Shown here piece after piece: positions 1 to 7,958 of a stretch of DNA of 42,577 bases. Both the position numbers and the translations under genes were made by a program. The DNA is taken from NCBI GenBank assembly GCA_900764755.1, contig CAAFPE010000075.1, positions 1-42,577 on the forward strand. Direction: 5' to 3'. This DNA comes from an uncultured Oscillospiraceae bacterium. GTDB taxonomy: Bacteria > Bacillota > Clostridia > Oscillospirales > Oscillospiraceae. The first letter of the stretch is position 1, and each line of letters begins with the position of its first letter. The notes beneath the pieces were generated by a model, which was given only the letters and a program-made list of their open reading frames with translations, had not been told where the DNA came from and searched no databases.

Positions 1-32
1 CACTCTTTCCCTACACGACGCTCTTCCGATCT
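1..32 (+). other. Illumina sequencing adapter left on the contig end
   Basis: Bases 1-32 match the end of the standard Illumina TruSeq read-1 adapter, ending in GCTCTTCCGATCT. This is library-construction sequence, not genome. Genomic sequence therefore starts near base 33, and any feature crossing base 32 would be artificial. No gene called here does. Confidence 0.97.
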
Positions 33-138
33 GGTTATTATCATAATTCAGAGGGGCGGAGATGAAAAGAGGATTTTTTCATAATCTTCCAAAAAAATTT
101 CCACAGTTCATGGGCGAAATGTGGAGAGAAAAACGAAA

Positions 139-178
139 CCGCCCTGACAGCGACCGATTTGAGCCGCTGTCAGGGCGG
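139..178 (-). terminator. Rho-independent terminator after the U32 gene
   Basis: A perfect 14-bp inverted repeat (CCGCCCTGACAGCG / CGCTGTCAGGGCGG) with a 12-base loop lies 37 bases past the stop of the U32 gene. On the minus strand it is followed by a T-rich run (TTTCGTTTTT). It ends the mltG-U32 transcription unit. Confidence 0.85.
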
Positions 179-214
179 GAGAGGGCGGTGGAAGGCCCCA
201 GGCAGTGGAAAGAC

Positions 215-1435
215 TCAGGGGGTCAGGTCCGCCTGACGCCGCAGGAGGGAGAGGGGAGGCACAGTCTGGGGCAGCTTCAGGCGGAAGCGCATCTGGGGCC
301 TGCGGACCTCGTCCAGAGGCTGATCCTCCTCGTCCCGAAGGTCCTCCACGGAGAAGGAGATGGGGCGCACGCCGGGGCCTACCAGCTCCAGCAGGTCGCC
401 CCTGGCGAACTTGTTGTTCAGGGTGAGCAGAGCGTTTCCTTCGCTGTCGCAGGAGAGGACCTTGGCCACGATCTGCCAGTCCCGGATGTACCGGGCGTCC
501 TGGGTGAACTGGCCGGGCTGGCCGTAGTAGAAGCCGGTGGAGTAGTGCCGGTGGCTGATGTGCTCCACTTCGTCCCGCCACACCGGGTCCAGGGGCAGTC
601 CCGCCGCCGCCGCGTCGATGGCGTGGCGGTAGGCCCCGGTGACGATGGCGGCGTAGTAGGCCGACTTGGCCCGGCCCTCCAGCTTGATGGAGTTCAGGCC
701 GGCATCCATCAGTTCGCCCACATGGTCGATCATGCACATATCCCGGGAGTTCAGGATATAGGTCTCTCCATTCTCCTCATAGATTGGGAAGTACTCCCCG
801 GGGCGCTTCTCCTCCATCAGGGCGTATTGGTAGCGGCAGGGCTGGGCGCAGGCCCCCCGGTTGGAGTCCCGGCCCGTCATGTAGTTGGACAGCAGGCACC
901 GCCCGGAGTAGCTGACGCACATGGCGCCGTGGGCGAAGGCCTCGATCTCCAATTCCCTGGGGGACTTAGCCCGGATCTCCCGGATCTCGTCCAGGGACAG
1001 CTCACGGGCCAGGATCACCCGGCTGGCGCCCAGATCATACCAGGCCCGGGCGGACTGGTAGTTGACAATGCTGGCCTGGGTGGAGATGTGGCACTGAACC
1101 CGGGGGGCATACCGCTTGGCCAGGGCGAGCACCCCCACATCGGCCAGGATGACAGCATCCACCCCCACGTCATTCAGATACTCCAGCCATTCTGGCAGGC
1201 GGGCCGCCTCGTCGTTGCGGGGCATGGTGTTGCAGGTGACGTGGACCCGCACCCCGTGGCTGCGGCACAGCGCCACAGCGGATTTCAGTTCCTCCGGAGT
1301 GAAGTTGCCGGCGAAGGAGCGCATCCCGAAGGCATTGCCCGCCAGATAGACCGCGTCGGCCCCATAGGCCACCGCCATGTGCAGCCGCTCCATGTCCCCG
1401 GCGGGGGCGAGCAGTTCAATGTTCTTTCGTTCCAA
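215..1435 (-). CDS. U32 family protein, TrhP-like (tRNA U34 hydroxylation)
   Basis: A 406-residue member of the peptidase U32 family. The U32 signature E-x-F-x2-G-[AS]-x-C is visible at residues 165-183 (EAFAHGAMC...GRC). Cys173, Cys180, Cys196 and Cys200 look like an iron-sulfur ligand set. U32 proteins of this type (B. subtilis YrrN/YrrO, E. coli TrhP) make 5-hydroxyuridine at tRNA position 34 from prephenate and are not proven proteases. The gene lies directly downstream of mltG, as yrrN-yrrO lie near yrrL (mltG) in Bacillus, which supports the assignment. The start is TTG at 1435, chosen for AGGAGG eight bases upstream. Only one U32 gene is present here; Bacillus has two in tandem. Exact RNA substrate is inferred. 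Confidence 0.85.
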   Translation of the reverse strand: MERKNIELLAPAGDMERLHMAVAYGADAVYLAGNAFGMRSFAGNFTPEELKSAVALCRSHGVRVHVTCNTMPRNDEAARLPEWLEYLNDVGVDAVILADVGVLALAKRYAPRVQCHISTQASIVNYQSARAWYDLGASRVILARELSLDEIREIRAKSPRELEIEAFAHGAMCVSYSGRCLLSNYMTGRDSNRGACAQPCRYQYALMEEKRPGEYFPIYEENGETYILNSRDMCMIDHVGELMDAGLNSIKLEGRAKSAYYAAIVTGAYRHAIDAAAAGLPLDPVWRDEVEHISHRHYSTGFYYGQPGQFTQDARYIRDWQIVAKVLSCDSEGNALLTLNNKFARGDLLELVGPGVRPISFSVEDLRDEEDQPLDEVRRPQMRFRLKLPQTVPPLSLLRRQADLTP

Positions 1436-1454
1436 ATCGTATTCCTCCTGAAAC

Positions 1455-1481
1455 AGGGCCCCGGAGATGCTCCGGGGCCCT
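1455..1481 (-). other. Intercistronic stem-loop between mltG and the U32 gene
   Basis: AGGGCCCCGGA and TCCGGGGCCCT form a perfect 11-bp stem with a 5-base loop. No clear T tract follows on either strand. It may be a weak terminator or mRNA-stabilising hairpin that lets mltG be expressed more than the distal U32 gene. Inference from structure only. Confidence 0.5.
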
Positions 1482-1494
1482 CTGCGTGTGTGGG

Positions 1495-2652
1495 TCAGCT
1501 GTTGCTGTATAGGGCCTGGGTGGCCATGAAGTTCTGCATCTCCCGATAGGTGTGGAAGAAGTGGTGGCGGTTGTCATCCCCCAGCACATAGTAGTAGTAA
1601 GAGGTGCTGTTGGGGTTCATGGCTGCCAGGATGGACTCGATCCCCGGGTTGGAGATGGGTCCGGGGGGAAGGCCCGGGTAGAGATAGGTGTTATAGGGGG
1701 AGTTGATGGACTTGTCCGCCTCGGTGGGCACCTTGCCCCCGTTGAGATAGGCCAGAGTGGCGTCGATCTGAAGGTAGCCATTGGTGCCGGCGGAGGAGTT
1801 GGGGTTGTTCAGCCGGTTGTAGATAACCGAGGCGATGTCTGCCCGGTCGGCACCGTCTGTCTCCTTCTCAATGAGGGAGGCCACAGTGAGCACCTCATGG
1901 ATGGTGCGTCCGCTGTCAGCGATCTGCTGGCGCAGCTCCTCGGTGAGCTTGGCATCAAACTGGACCAGCATCTTGTTGATGACGTACAGCGGGTTCTGGG
2001 GGGTGGTAAACTCATAAGTGTCCGGGTACAGATAGCCCTCCAGCCGGTGGTAGTCGCCCAGGGCCAGGTCCTGAAGGAAGGAGAAGGCGTAGTCGTGGTT
2101 GGCGGCCTCCTCCTGCAGCTTGGACGTGTCCGACACCACGCTCTTCTCCTTCAGCAGGGAGAATACCTGATCGATGGAGTAGCCCTCCGGGATGGTGACC
2201 TTGACGGTGGCCTTGGTGGCCGAGTTGGCGCTCATGCCGGAGATCAGGGCCCGGTAGTCCATGTCAGTGTTCAAGGTGAAGGTCCCGGCCACGATCTTGT
2301 CCCGGCCGCCGGTGAAGGCGGCAAAGAGCTTGAACAGGCTCTTATACTCGATCAGGTCGTTCTCCTTCAGCATGGAGACCACATCACTGAAGCTGTCCTC
2401 CTCCCGGATGGTGATGGTGGCCGTCTTTTCCGGCTTGTTCAGGGCCAGCACATCGTTGGCTGCCACCCAGCCGATGCAGGCCAGCAGGGCGGAGATCCCA
2501 ATCACAAAGATCACATAGAGCAGGGCGAAGCTGGCCCCGCCGCTCCGCCGGCGGCGGGCCGGAGCGGGCCGGGACTGGGTGGAGCGGGTCTGGGATGCGG
2601 AGCGCTCCCGCCGCTCCGGCTCACGGGGAGATCTGCGGTGTTCCTGTGCCAT
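1495..2652 (-). CDS. mltG: Endolytic peptidoglycan transglycosylase MltG
   Basis: A 385-residue YceG/MltG family protein that cleaves nascent glycan strands at the membrane and so sets their length. It has a basic, Arg-rich cytoplasmic tail (1-42), one membrane helix (about 43-66), a LysM-like region (about 78-160), and the catalytic domain. The catalytic glutamate is Glu262 in ASLIEKE. The family blocks EGYLYPDTYEF (205-215), LQIDATLAY and SPYNTYLYPGLPPGPISNPG are all present. The start ATG has AGGAG eight bases upstream. It heads a unit with the U32 gene. The long basic N-terminal tail exceeds that of E. coli MltG but is common in Firmicutes. Confidence 0.95.
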   Translation of the reverse strand: MAQEHRRSPREPERRERSASQTRSTQSRPAPARRRRSGGASFALLYVIFVIGISALLACIGWVAANDVLALNKPEKTATITIREEDSFSDVVSMLKENDLIEYKSLFKLFAAFTGGRDKIVAGTFTLNTDMDYRALISGMSANSATKATVKVTIPEGYSIDQVFSLLKEKSVVSDTSKLQEEAANHDYAFSFLQDLALGDYHRLEGYLYPDTYEFTTPQNPLYVINKMLVQFDAKLTEELRQQIADSGRTIHEVLTVASLIEKETDGADRADIASVIYNRLNNPNSSAGTNGYLQIDATLAYLNGGKVPTEADKSINSPYNTYLYPGLPPGPISNPGIESILAAMNPNSTSYYYYVLGDDNRHHFFHTYREMQNFMATQALYSNS

Positions 2653-2774
2653 AGAGTCAGCTCCTAACAGAGAAAAATTTTCCGTCCAGGCGGAACCGGG
2701 GACAGGGGTTCGCCATAGACTGTACCAGAACGCGCGGGAGAGGCTCCCGGCGCTGCAAGTGAGGTGAAACGAAA

Positions 2775-2954
2775 ATGTGTTGCGGAAACAATGGTTGGGG
2801 CGGTAACAGCTGCCTGTGGATCATCCTGCTGATCATCATCCTGTGCTGCTGCTGTGGGAACAGCTGGGGCGGCAGCGGCTGTGGCTGCGGTAACAACTGC
2901 GGCTGCGGGAACAACTGCGGCGGCTGCGGCTGTGACAATGGCTGCGGATGCTGA
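2775..2954 (+). CDS. Cys/Gly/Asn-rich small protein with one hydrophobic segment
   Basis: A 59-codon ORF with a good ribosome site (GAGGTG, 8 bases before ATG). The product starts MCCGNNGWGG, has one hydrophobic stretch (LWIILLIIIL, residues 14-23), then a run of four cysteines (24-27), and ends in a GCGCGNNC-type repeat tail with many CxC pairs. About one residue in four is cysteine. It resembles short proteins that automated pipelines in Clostridia name 'chorion class high-cysteine protein'; function unknown. It is divergent from mltG and stands alone. A metal-binding or spore/envelope-associated role is possible but is only a guess. Coding status rests on the ribosome site and the non-random composition. 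Confidence 0.7.
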   Translation: MCCGNNGWGGNSCLWIILLIIILCCCCGNSWGGSGCGCGNNCGCGNNCGGCGCDNGCGC

Positions 2955-3011
2955 GGAGATCCTGAATGGACCGGCGGAGGGAGCGGGGGAGAACCCCGCT
3001 CCTTCTGCGTT

Positions 3012-3602
3012 TCAGCGGAGGAAACGGCGGGTCTCCGTGAGAAGGAGGTCCACCCGGCAGTCGTGGTCCTCGGTCGGGACGCGGTCCTGGAGCACACAGT
3101 CCCGGCACAGCCCAACAGTGAAGCCGGAAAAGCCGGACAGCCAGCGGTCGTAGTATCCGCCGCCGAAGCCCAGGCGGAAGCCGCTGCGGTCATAGCACAC
3201 GGCGGGGACCAGCGCCAGGTCGATGTCCGGCCGGGCGAGAAGGGGGGCGTCCGCCGGCGGCTCCAGGATCCCGAAGGACGCCGGGACCAGGGGGCGGTCC
3301 GGCTCATACAGCCGCACCTCCATCTGCCGGCCGGGCAGCATCCGGGGCAGACCCACCCGCTTGCCCTGGGCGGTGAGCGCCCGGATCAGGCGGCCGGTGT
3401 CAGGCTCACGGCCCGGGATTCCCCAGAAGGCGAACAGGGTGGAGGCGGCCTCTACCTGGGGGAGGGCGGAGAAGGCGGCGAACAGGGCGTCGTCGCCGCG
3501 GCGGACCGCCTCCGGGGACAGGCCCTCCAAAGTCAGGCGCACCTGGCGGCGCAGGGCGGCCTTGTCCTCAGCGATGGTAGTAGATGACGTCGTTGACAGC
3601 AT
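3012..3602 (-). CDS. 5-formyltetrahydrofolate cyclo-ligase
   Basis: A 196-residue protein of the 5-formyl-THF cyclo-ligase (MTHFS, YgfA/YqgN) family, which uses ATP to convert 5-formyltetrahydrofolate to 5,10-methenyltetrahydrofolate. The substrate and ATP loop LGFGGGYYDRWL is at residues 144-155, and an N-terminal basic helix (KAALRRQVR) fits the ATP site. The ATG at 3602 is supported by AAGGAGG seven bases upstream, so the gene overlaps the end of the DJ-1 gene by 35 bases in another frame; the two are presumably translated together. The length is normal for the family. Confidence 0.92.
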   Translation of the reverse strand: MLSTTSSTTIAEDKAALRRQVRLTLEGLSPEAVRRGDDALFAAFSALPQVEAASTLFAFWGIPGREPDTGRLIRALTAQGKRVGLPRMLPGRQMEVRLYEPDRPLVPASFGILEPPADAPLLARPDIDLALVPAVCYDRSGFRLGFGGGYYDRWLSGFSGFTVGLCRDCVLQDRVPTEDHDCRVDLLLTETRRFLR

Positions 3603-4113
3603 GGGCAGCCTCCTTCCCCCGAAGGACCTCCACCAGCTTCAGGCCAAAATCAAAGGCGGAGCCGCAGGCATGGCCGGTGACGAACTTCCCGTCGGATACG
3701 GCACGGGCCTCAGGCAGGACCTCCGCCTTGCCCAGCTGGTTGTGTCGGGTGGGGTAGGAGGTGGCCTTCCGGCCATCCAGCAGGCCCCACCGCCCCAGCA
3801 GGATGGGAGCGGCGCACAGGGCGGCCAGCCAGACGCCCTTCCCAGCAGCCTCCTGGATCAGGGCGGAGACCCGGTCATCGGCCCACAGGGCCTCCACGCC
3901 CCCCAGGCCGCCAGGGAGGACCAGCATCTCAGCGTTGGACAGGTCCACCTGGGACAGTTCCAGATCGGCGCACAGGGTGATCCCGTGGGAACCGGAGACG
4001 GTGGGACCGGAGAGGGAGACCAAGGCGGTCTCCAAACCGGCCTGACGGAGCAGGTCGGTGGGGACGACGGCCTCCGACTCCTCGAAGCCGGGGGCGAGCA
4101 GAACATAGACCAT
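3568..4113 (-). CDS. DJ-1/PfpI family protein (YajL-like)
   Basis: A 181-residue DJ-1/YajL-type protein. The reactive cysteine is Cys100 in the nucleophile elbow (AALCAAP), and the partner glutamate is Glu12 in APGFEESE. Family members have been described as chaperones, glyoxalases or protein/nucleotide deglycases; which applies here cannot be read from sequence. A strong site (AAGGAGG) precedes the ATG. The neighbouring cyclo-ligase gene overlaps its 3' end, and the tmk gene is 69 bases upstream in the same direction, so all four minus-strand genes may be one operon. Confidence 0.9.
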   Translation of the reverse strand: MVYVLLAPGFEESEAVVPTDLLRQAGLETALVSLSGPTVSGSHGITLCADLELSQVDLSNAEMLVLPGGLGGVEALWADDRVSALIQEAAGKGVWLAALCAAPILLGRWGLLDGRKATSYPTRHNQLGKAEVLPEARAVSDGKFVTGHACGSAFDFGLKLVEVLRGKEAAHAVNDVIYYHR

Positions 4114-4182
4114 AATTTAAGACCTCCTTGAATCAGTAGAGCATGGGAGCCGGGCAGGATTCGCGCCGGGCAGGGGAGAGGG

Positions 4183-4851
4183 TCACAGAAGAGGCTCTGC
4201 CAGAGACCAGAGCTCCTCGTGGATGGACTGGATGGAGCGCAGCCGGCCCTCCTTGTCCACACAGGGGACCACCTTCCAGTTCAGCAGCTGGGCGGCCTGG
4301 AGGGCACAGGAGCGGCAGGAGGCCAGATAGCCGGTGTCCAGTTCGTGGATGTCCGCCTGGGTGTGGGTGTCGCTCTCCCGCTGCCGGAGCAGGGAGACGG
4401 CGTGGTCGGTGGGCATATCCAGATAGAGGACCAGATCGGGGCGGGGCAGCCCCATTTTATGATGCTCAAAATCGTCCAGCCAGCGGAGAAAGGACTCCCG
4501 CTCCTCGGGGGCGCATTTGACCGCCTGGTGGACGGCGTTGGACGTGGTGTAGCGGTCGGTGAGGATCAGGCCGCCGGACTGATAAAATTTCCCCCACACC
4601 TTTTTTAGGGAGGCGTACCGGTCCACCGCGTAGAAGGCGGAGGCGGCGTAGGGGTTCACATCGCCGGGGTGGGAGCCGAACTCTCCGCCCAGGTACATCC
4701 GGATCAGGGCGGAGGAGGGCTCGCTGTACTGGGGAAAGACCAGCTTCTGAAAGCTGTGGCCGGACCGGGCGGCCCGGTCGCACAGGGCCTGGAACTGGGT
4801 GGACTTGCCCGAGCCGTCCGTCCCCTCAAATACGATCAGCCGGCCAGACAT
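4183..4851 (-). CDS. Thymidylate kinase-like nucleoside monophosphate kinase
   Basis: A 222-residue P-loop kinase of the thymidylate kinase family (dTMP + ATP to dTDP). Walker A is GTDGSGKST at residues 10-18. The DR motif is in LTDRYTTSNAVHQ, and the LID-like region is in LRQRESDTHTQADIHE. The start is ATG at 4851, overlapping the stop of the upstream gene as TGATG; a GTG three bases earlier is also possible. The overlap implies translational coupling. The DHELD-type segment differs from the classic tmk lid, so this could be a second, specialised dTMP kinase rather than the housekeeping copy. Confidence 0.85.
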   Translation of the reverse strand: MSGRLIVFEGTDGSGKSTQFQALCDRAARSGHSFQKLVFPQYSEPSSALIRMYLGGEFGSHPGDVNPYAASAFYAVDRYASLKKVWGKFYQSGGLILTDRYTTSNAVHQAVKCAPEERESFLRWLDDFEHHKMGLPRPDLVLYLDMPTDHAVSLLRQRESDTHTQADIHELDTGYLASCRSCALQAAQLLNWKVVPCVDKEGRLRSIQSIHEELWSLAEPLL

Positions 4852-5591
4852 CACAGGACCCTCTGCTTTCCACGGCCGCTGGCCCGGCGGCCGGCGGCCT
4901 TGACCAAGACCAGAGGAAGCTTGGCCATGCGGCCGATGCGCTTAGGCTCCTTCACCAGACGATAGGCCCACTCCATCCCCAGCTTCTGCCACTGCTCCGG
5001 GGCCCGCTCCACGTTGCCGGCGAACACATCCAGAGCACCTCCCAGGCCGATGGCCAGCTTGGCTCCGGTGAGCAGGCCGAAGCGGGCGATCCACTTCTCC
5101 TGCTTGGGGGCGCCCAGACAGACGAACAGCAGGTCAGGCTGGGCCTGGGCCACTTCATGGGCCACGGGATCGGAGTCCTGGAAATAGCCGTCGTGGGTGC
5201 CGCACAGGACGATATGGGGATGCTGCTCCAGGATGCGGCGGCCTGCCTCCTCGGCCACGCCGGGCTTGGAGCCAAGCAGGTACAGCCGTCCGCCCATCTC
5301 GTCCAGCACGTCCAGCATATCGCAGGCGAAGTCGAAGCCGGCTACCCGCTCCTTCAACGGGGTGCCTAGGATCTTGGCGGAGTAGACCACCCCGATGCCG
5401 TCGGGGAGGACCAGGTCGGCCTGGTTCAGGATCTTCTGGAACTCCAGATCCTTGTCCGCAGTGAGGATGAACTCCGGGTTCGGGGTGACAGCGTAGTGAA
5501 AGTCGGAGGAGTGGAGCAGTGCGGCTCCGGCCTGCCGGGCCTCCTCACGGGTGAGGTTATCAAACTGGATGTCTAATATATTGGTTTTCAA
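4851..5591 (-). CDS. tagA: WecG/TagA/CpsF family glycosyltransferase
   Basis: A 246-residue GT26 enzyme. The family adds N-acetylmannosamine (or a related sugar) to lipid-linked GlcNAc at the inner membrane face, the first committed step of wall teichoic acid or related polymer synthesis. Motifs seen are TPNPEFI, PDGIGVV, RVAGFD, LGAPKQEKWI, GLGGALDVFAG and the C-terminal WAYRLVKEPKRIGRM that docks to membrane. The start is TTG at 5591 with GGAGG nine bases upstream; no in-frame ATG is nearby. It is first in the tagA-tmk unit behind a good promoter. No other teichoic acid genes lie in the window. Confidence 0.9.
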   Translation of the reverse strand: MKTNILDIQFDNLTREEARQAGAALLHSSDFHYAVTPNPEFILTADKDLEFQKILNQADLVLPDGIGVVYSAKILGTPLKERVAGFDFACDMLDVLDEMGGRLYLLGSKPGVAEEAGRRILEQHPHIVLCGTHDGYFQDSDPVAHEVAQAQPDLLFVCLGAPKQEKWIARFGLLTGAKLAIGLGGALDVFAGNVERAPEQWQKLGMEWAYRLVKEPKRIGRMAKLPLVLVKAAGRRASGRGKQRVL

Positions 5592-5651
5592 TGGAAGGTT
5601 CCTCCAAAGTGTTGTGGTTCCATGGGGACAAAATTCCCCTGTAAGTTCCTT

Positions 5652-5680
5652 ATTTTATCATGTCCGCGTGGAAATGTCTA
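5652..5680 (-). promoter_or_regulatory. Sigma-A-type promoter for the tagA unit
   Basis: On the minus strand, TAGACA (-35) is separated by 17 bases from TAAAAT (-10). It lies about 60 bases before the tagA start. Confidence 0.65.
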
Positions 5681-5755
5681 CCCTTGCGCGCCTCGGGATG
5701 GGGATAAGAAGGGAACCGTACGGATCTGCCCGGAGGCTGGCGGGGTATTTCCTGG

Positions 5756-5784
5756 TTGACGGATCTGGGCTCCGGCACTATACT
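5756..5784 (+). promoter_or_regulatory. Sigma-A-type promoter for the deformylase-like/flavodoxin/hydrolase unit
   Basis: TTGACG (-35), 17-base spacer, TATACT (-10). It is about 135 bases upstream of the deformylase-like gene. The rest of the 5592-5920 intergenic stretch holds the divergent tagA promoter and short GC-rich inverted repeats, but no gene. Confidence 0.7.
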
Positions 5785-5920
5785 GACACCGTTGAAAGCG
5801 CTCCGCTCCGGTGCTGTCCGCACAGAGGGGACCTTTCTCCCTGCGCCGGACACGGCGTGTCAAAATAGCGTGGGCGGCGTCCGGCGGGCGGCGCGCCACC
5901 GGTAGAAGGAGCTCCAAGCT

Positions 5921-6331
5921 ATGATTCGAGAGATCTGTAAGGATGAAGCTTTTCTGGCGCAAAGGGCCGAACCGGCCACGCCGGATGACCTGGCCACCGC
6001 CGCCGATCTGCTGGAGACACTGGCGTACCACAAGGCGGGCTGTGTGGGTATGGCGGCCAACATGATCGGGGTGAACAAACGGATCATTGTCTTTGACAAC
6101 GGGGGAGAGAACATGGTCATGTTCAACCCGGAGATCGTCAAGCGGTCCGGGCCCTATGATACAGAGGAGGGATGCCTCTCTCTCACCGGGGTCCGCCCGG
6201 TCCGCCGCTGGCAGTCCATTAAGGTGCGCTGGCAGAATGAAAGGTTCCAGGAGCGGCTGAAGACCTTCACCGGCTGGACGGCCCAGATCATCCAGCATGA
6301 GATCGACCACTGTGAAGGCATTGTTATATAA
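5921..6331 (+). CDS. Peptide deformylase-like protein with altered motif 1
   Basis: A 136-residue protein of the polypeptide deformylase fold. Metal-binding motifs 2 and 3 are intact: EGCLS (83-87, Cys85) and HEIDH (126-130). Motif 1, normally GxGxAAxQ, reads CVGMAANM (41-48), so both the first Gly and the catalytic Gln are replaced. The Gln normally stabilises the transition state. The protein is also shorter than typical deformylases. It may be a secondary Def paralogue with reduced or different activity. AGAAGGAG precedes the ATG. The stop overlaps the ribosome site of the flavodoxin gene, indicating an operon. Confidence 0.85.
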   Translation: MIREICKDEAFLAQRAEPATPDDLATAADLLETLAYHKAGCVGMAANMIGVNKRIIVFDNGGENMVMFNPEIVKRSGPYDTEEGCLSLTGVRPVRRWQSIKVRWQNERFQERLKTFTGWTAQIIQHEIDHCEGIVI

Positions 6332-6343
6332 GGAGGGGACGTG

Positions 6344-6811
6344 ATGAAGACTGCCATCTGCTATTATTCCCGCCACCATGGGAATACCAGACAGGTCCTG
6401 GAGGCCATGGCCCGGGAGGGGGATGTGGAGCTCATTGACGTGACCACCCGCCAGACGGTCCGGCTGGAGCGCTATGACTGCATCGGCTTTGCCTCCGGGA
6501 TCTACACCTTTGCCTTTCATCCTGCTGTGGCGGAGTTTGCCCGGCAGTACCTGCCGCAGGGAAAGCCGGTGTTTTTTGTTGATACCTACGGCGGGTTCCG
6601 GGGCTCCGGCCCGAAAGCTGTGGCGGAGATCGCCCGGGAGAAGGGATGCCCAGTGCTGGGGGAGTTCCACTGCAAGGGGTACGACACCTTTGGTCCCTTC
6701 CGGCTGGTGGGCGGGATCGCCAAGGGACGCCCGAATATACGGGATCTGGAAAATGCCCGCCGTTTTTTTCGGGAGGTCCAAGCTGGGTTTCCGGGAGACG
6801 GACCGGGATGA
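6344..6811 (+). CDS. Flavodoxin family protein
   Basis: A 155-residue flavodoxin-like protein that probably binds FMN and carries electrons. The phosphate-binding loop is YYSRHHGNTRQV near the N terminus, followed by the FASGIYTFAFHP loop and a FVDTYGG flavin-contact loop. ATG at 6344 is preferred over an in-frame GTG three bases earlier because AGGAGGGG lies just upstream with better spacing. It sits between a deformylase-like gene and a hydrolase, so redox partners cannot be inferred. Confidence 0.88.
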   Translation: MKTAICYYSRHHGNTRQVLEAMAREGDVELIDVTTRQTVRLERYDCIGFASGIYTFAFHPAVAEFARQYLPQGKPVFFVDTYGGFRGSGPKAVAEIAREKGCPVLGEFHCKGYDTFGPFRLVGGIAKGRPNIRDLENARRFFREVQAGFPGDGPG

Positions 6812-6863
6812 AGCCTGCTGATGCCCACGGCCTGCGGCGGGAGAAGAAAGGAGAGCCTTTTCT

Positions 6864-7553
6864 ATGAAGACAGAGCACCTTCTGACCGGCGGCATCCCAG
6901 CGGTTTTGTATGGGTCCGCCGCAGCACAGGGATACCTGTTTCTCCACGGCCAGATGGGCTGCAAGGAGGAGGCGGAGGAGTTCGCCCAGGTGGTCTGCCC
7001 CAAGGGGCGGCAGGTGCTGTCCATCGACCTACCCGGCCATGGGGAGCGCCGGGACCGGGGCGGGGAGCTGCTCCCGTGGACCGCAGTGCCGGAGATTCAG
7101 ATGGCGCTGGATTGGGCTGGCCGCCGCTGGGAGTCGGTCTCCCTGCGGGCCAACAGCATCGGGGCTTACCTCGCGATGCTGGCCTGGGAGGACCCGGCCC
7201 GCGCCCTGTTGGTCTCCCCCATCCTGGACATGGAGGAACTGATCCGGACCATGATGGGCTGGGCTGGTGTGACGGAGGAGGAGCTCCGGGCACGGGGCGA
7301 GATCCCCACCTCCTTCGGCCAGACCCTGTCCTGGGAGTACCTGACCTGGGTGCGGAAGCACCCGGTCCACACATGGAGCTGTCCCATCCGCATCCTCTAT
7401 GGGAGCGGCGACAGCATGACGCCCCGCCGGACCGCCGAGGAATATGCCCGGCGGCACAACGCGGAGCTGACTGTGGCAGAGGGCGGGGAGCACTGGTTTC
7501 ATACCCCGGAACAGCTTGCGGCGATGCGGGAATGGGCGGAGAGAGAACCGTGA
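6864..7553 (+). CDS. Alpha/beta hydrolase
   Basis: A 229-residue serine hydrolase of the alpha/beta fold. Visible parts are the oxyanion loop HGQMG (28-32), the strand-turn IDLPGHGER, the nucleophile elbow ANSIG with Ser98 (an Ala replaces the first Gly of GxSxG), the acid Asp183 in GSGDSMTP, and the histidine His210 in GEHWF. Substrate unknown; the size and small lid suggest an esterase or thioesterase-like enzyme. AAAGGAG lies about ten bases before the ATG. It follows the flavodoxin gene by 52 bases and is probably co-transcribed with it. No terminator is obvious in the 130 bases after it. Confidence 0.85.
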   Translation: MKTEHLLTGGIPAVLYGSAAAQGYLFLHGQMGCKEEAEEFAQVVCPKGRQVLSIDLPGHGERRDRGGELLPWTAVPEIQMALDWAGRRWESVSLRANSIGAYLAMLAWEDPARALLVSPILDMEELIRTMMGWAGVTEEELRARGEIPTSFGQTLSWEYLTWVRKHPVHTWSCPIRILYGSGDSMTPRRTAEEYARRHNAELTVAEGGEHWFHTPEQLAAMREWAEREP

Positions 7554-7686
7554 ACACGGAATGTACCAAGGGAGGTCCTGATGCAGAGGAGGTCATGGAG
7601 CGCACAGCATCCAGTTCCAGGGCCTCCGCCACAGCCTGCTGACGGCGAGTTTGAGGTTATTTTCTTCCCGGTTTTAAAAATTCTTC

Positions 7687-7715
7687 TTGACAGGCACTTT
7701 GGTTTGTGGTATCCT
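7687..7715 (+). promoter_or_regulatory. Promoter of the tRNA-Leu/tRNA-fMet unit
   Basis: Consensus TTGACA (-35), 17-base spacer, TATCCT (-10), about 35 bases before the first tRNA. Close to the ideal for strong stable-RNA transcription. Confidence 0.85.
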
Positions 7716-7750
7716 AAATGAGCACTTGAGAGACTGGAGCCACACCAGAT

Positions 7751-7837
7751 GCCGGAGTGGCGGAATTGGCAGACGCCCGGGACTTAAAATCCCGTGGGAG
7801 CAATCCCGTGCCGGTTCGATCCCGGTCTCCGGCACCA
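7751..7837 (+). tRNA. tRNA-Leu (anticodon UAA)
   Basis: An 87-base class II tRNA with encoded CCA. The acceptor arms GCCGGAG and CTCCGGC pair, the anticodon loop CTTAAAA gives UAA, the long variable arm (TGGGAGCAATCCCG) fits leucine, and the T arm has GGTTCGATCC. Confidence 0.97.
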
Positions 7838-7842
7838 AATAT

Positions 7843-7918
<76 letters not shown>

Positions 7919-7921
7919 TAA

Positions 7922-7958
7922 AACCGCCGCTTTTCGGTTGAAAAGCGGCGGTTTTTTT
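7922..7958 (+). terminator. Rho-independent terminator after the tRNA pair
   Basis: AACCGCCGCTTTT and AAAAGCGGCGGTT form a 13-bp stem with a short loop, followed by a T run. It starts only 4 bases after the tRNA-fMet CCA. Confidence 0.93.

Noticed and set aside
62..1549. 495-codon plus-strand frame covering the U32 gene
   Set aside because: It is antisense to the U32 gene, which has family motifs; Gly/Val/His-rich translation is typical of the shadow of a GC-rich gene.
7581..7721. 46-codon frame between the hydrolase and tRNA-Leu
   Set aside because: It has an AGGGAGG site but runs through the tRNA promoter and shows no recognisable protein character.
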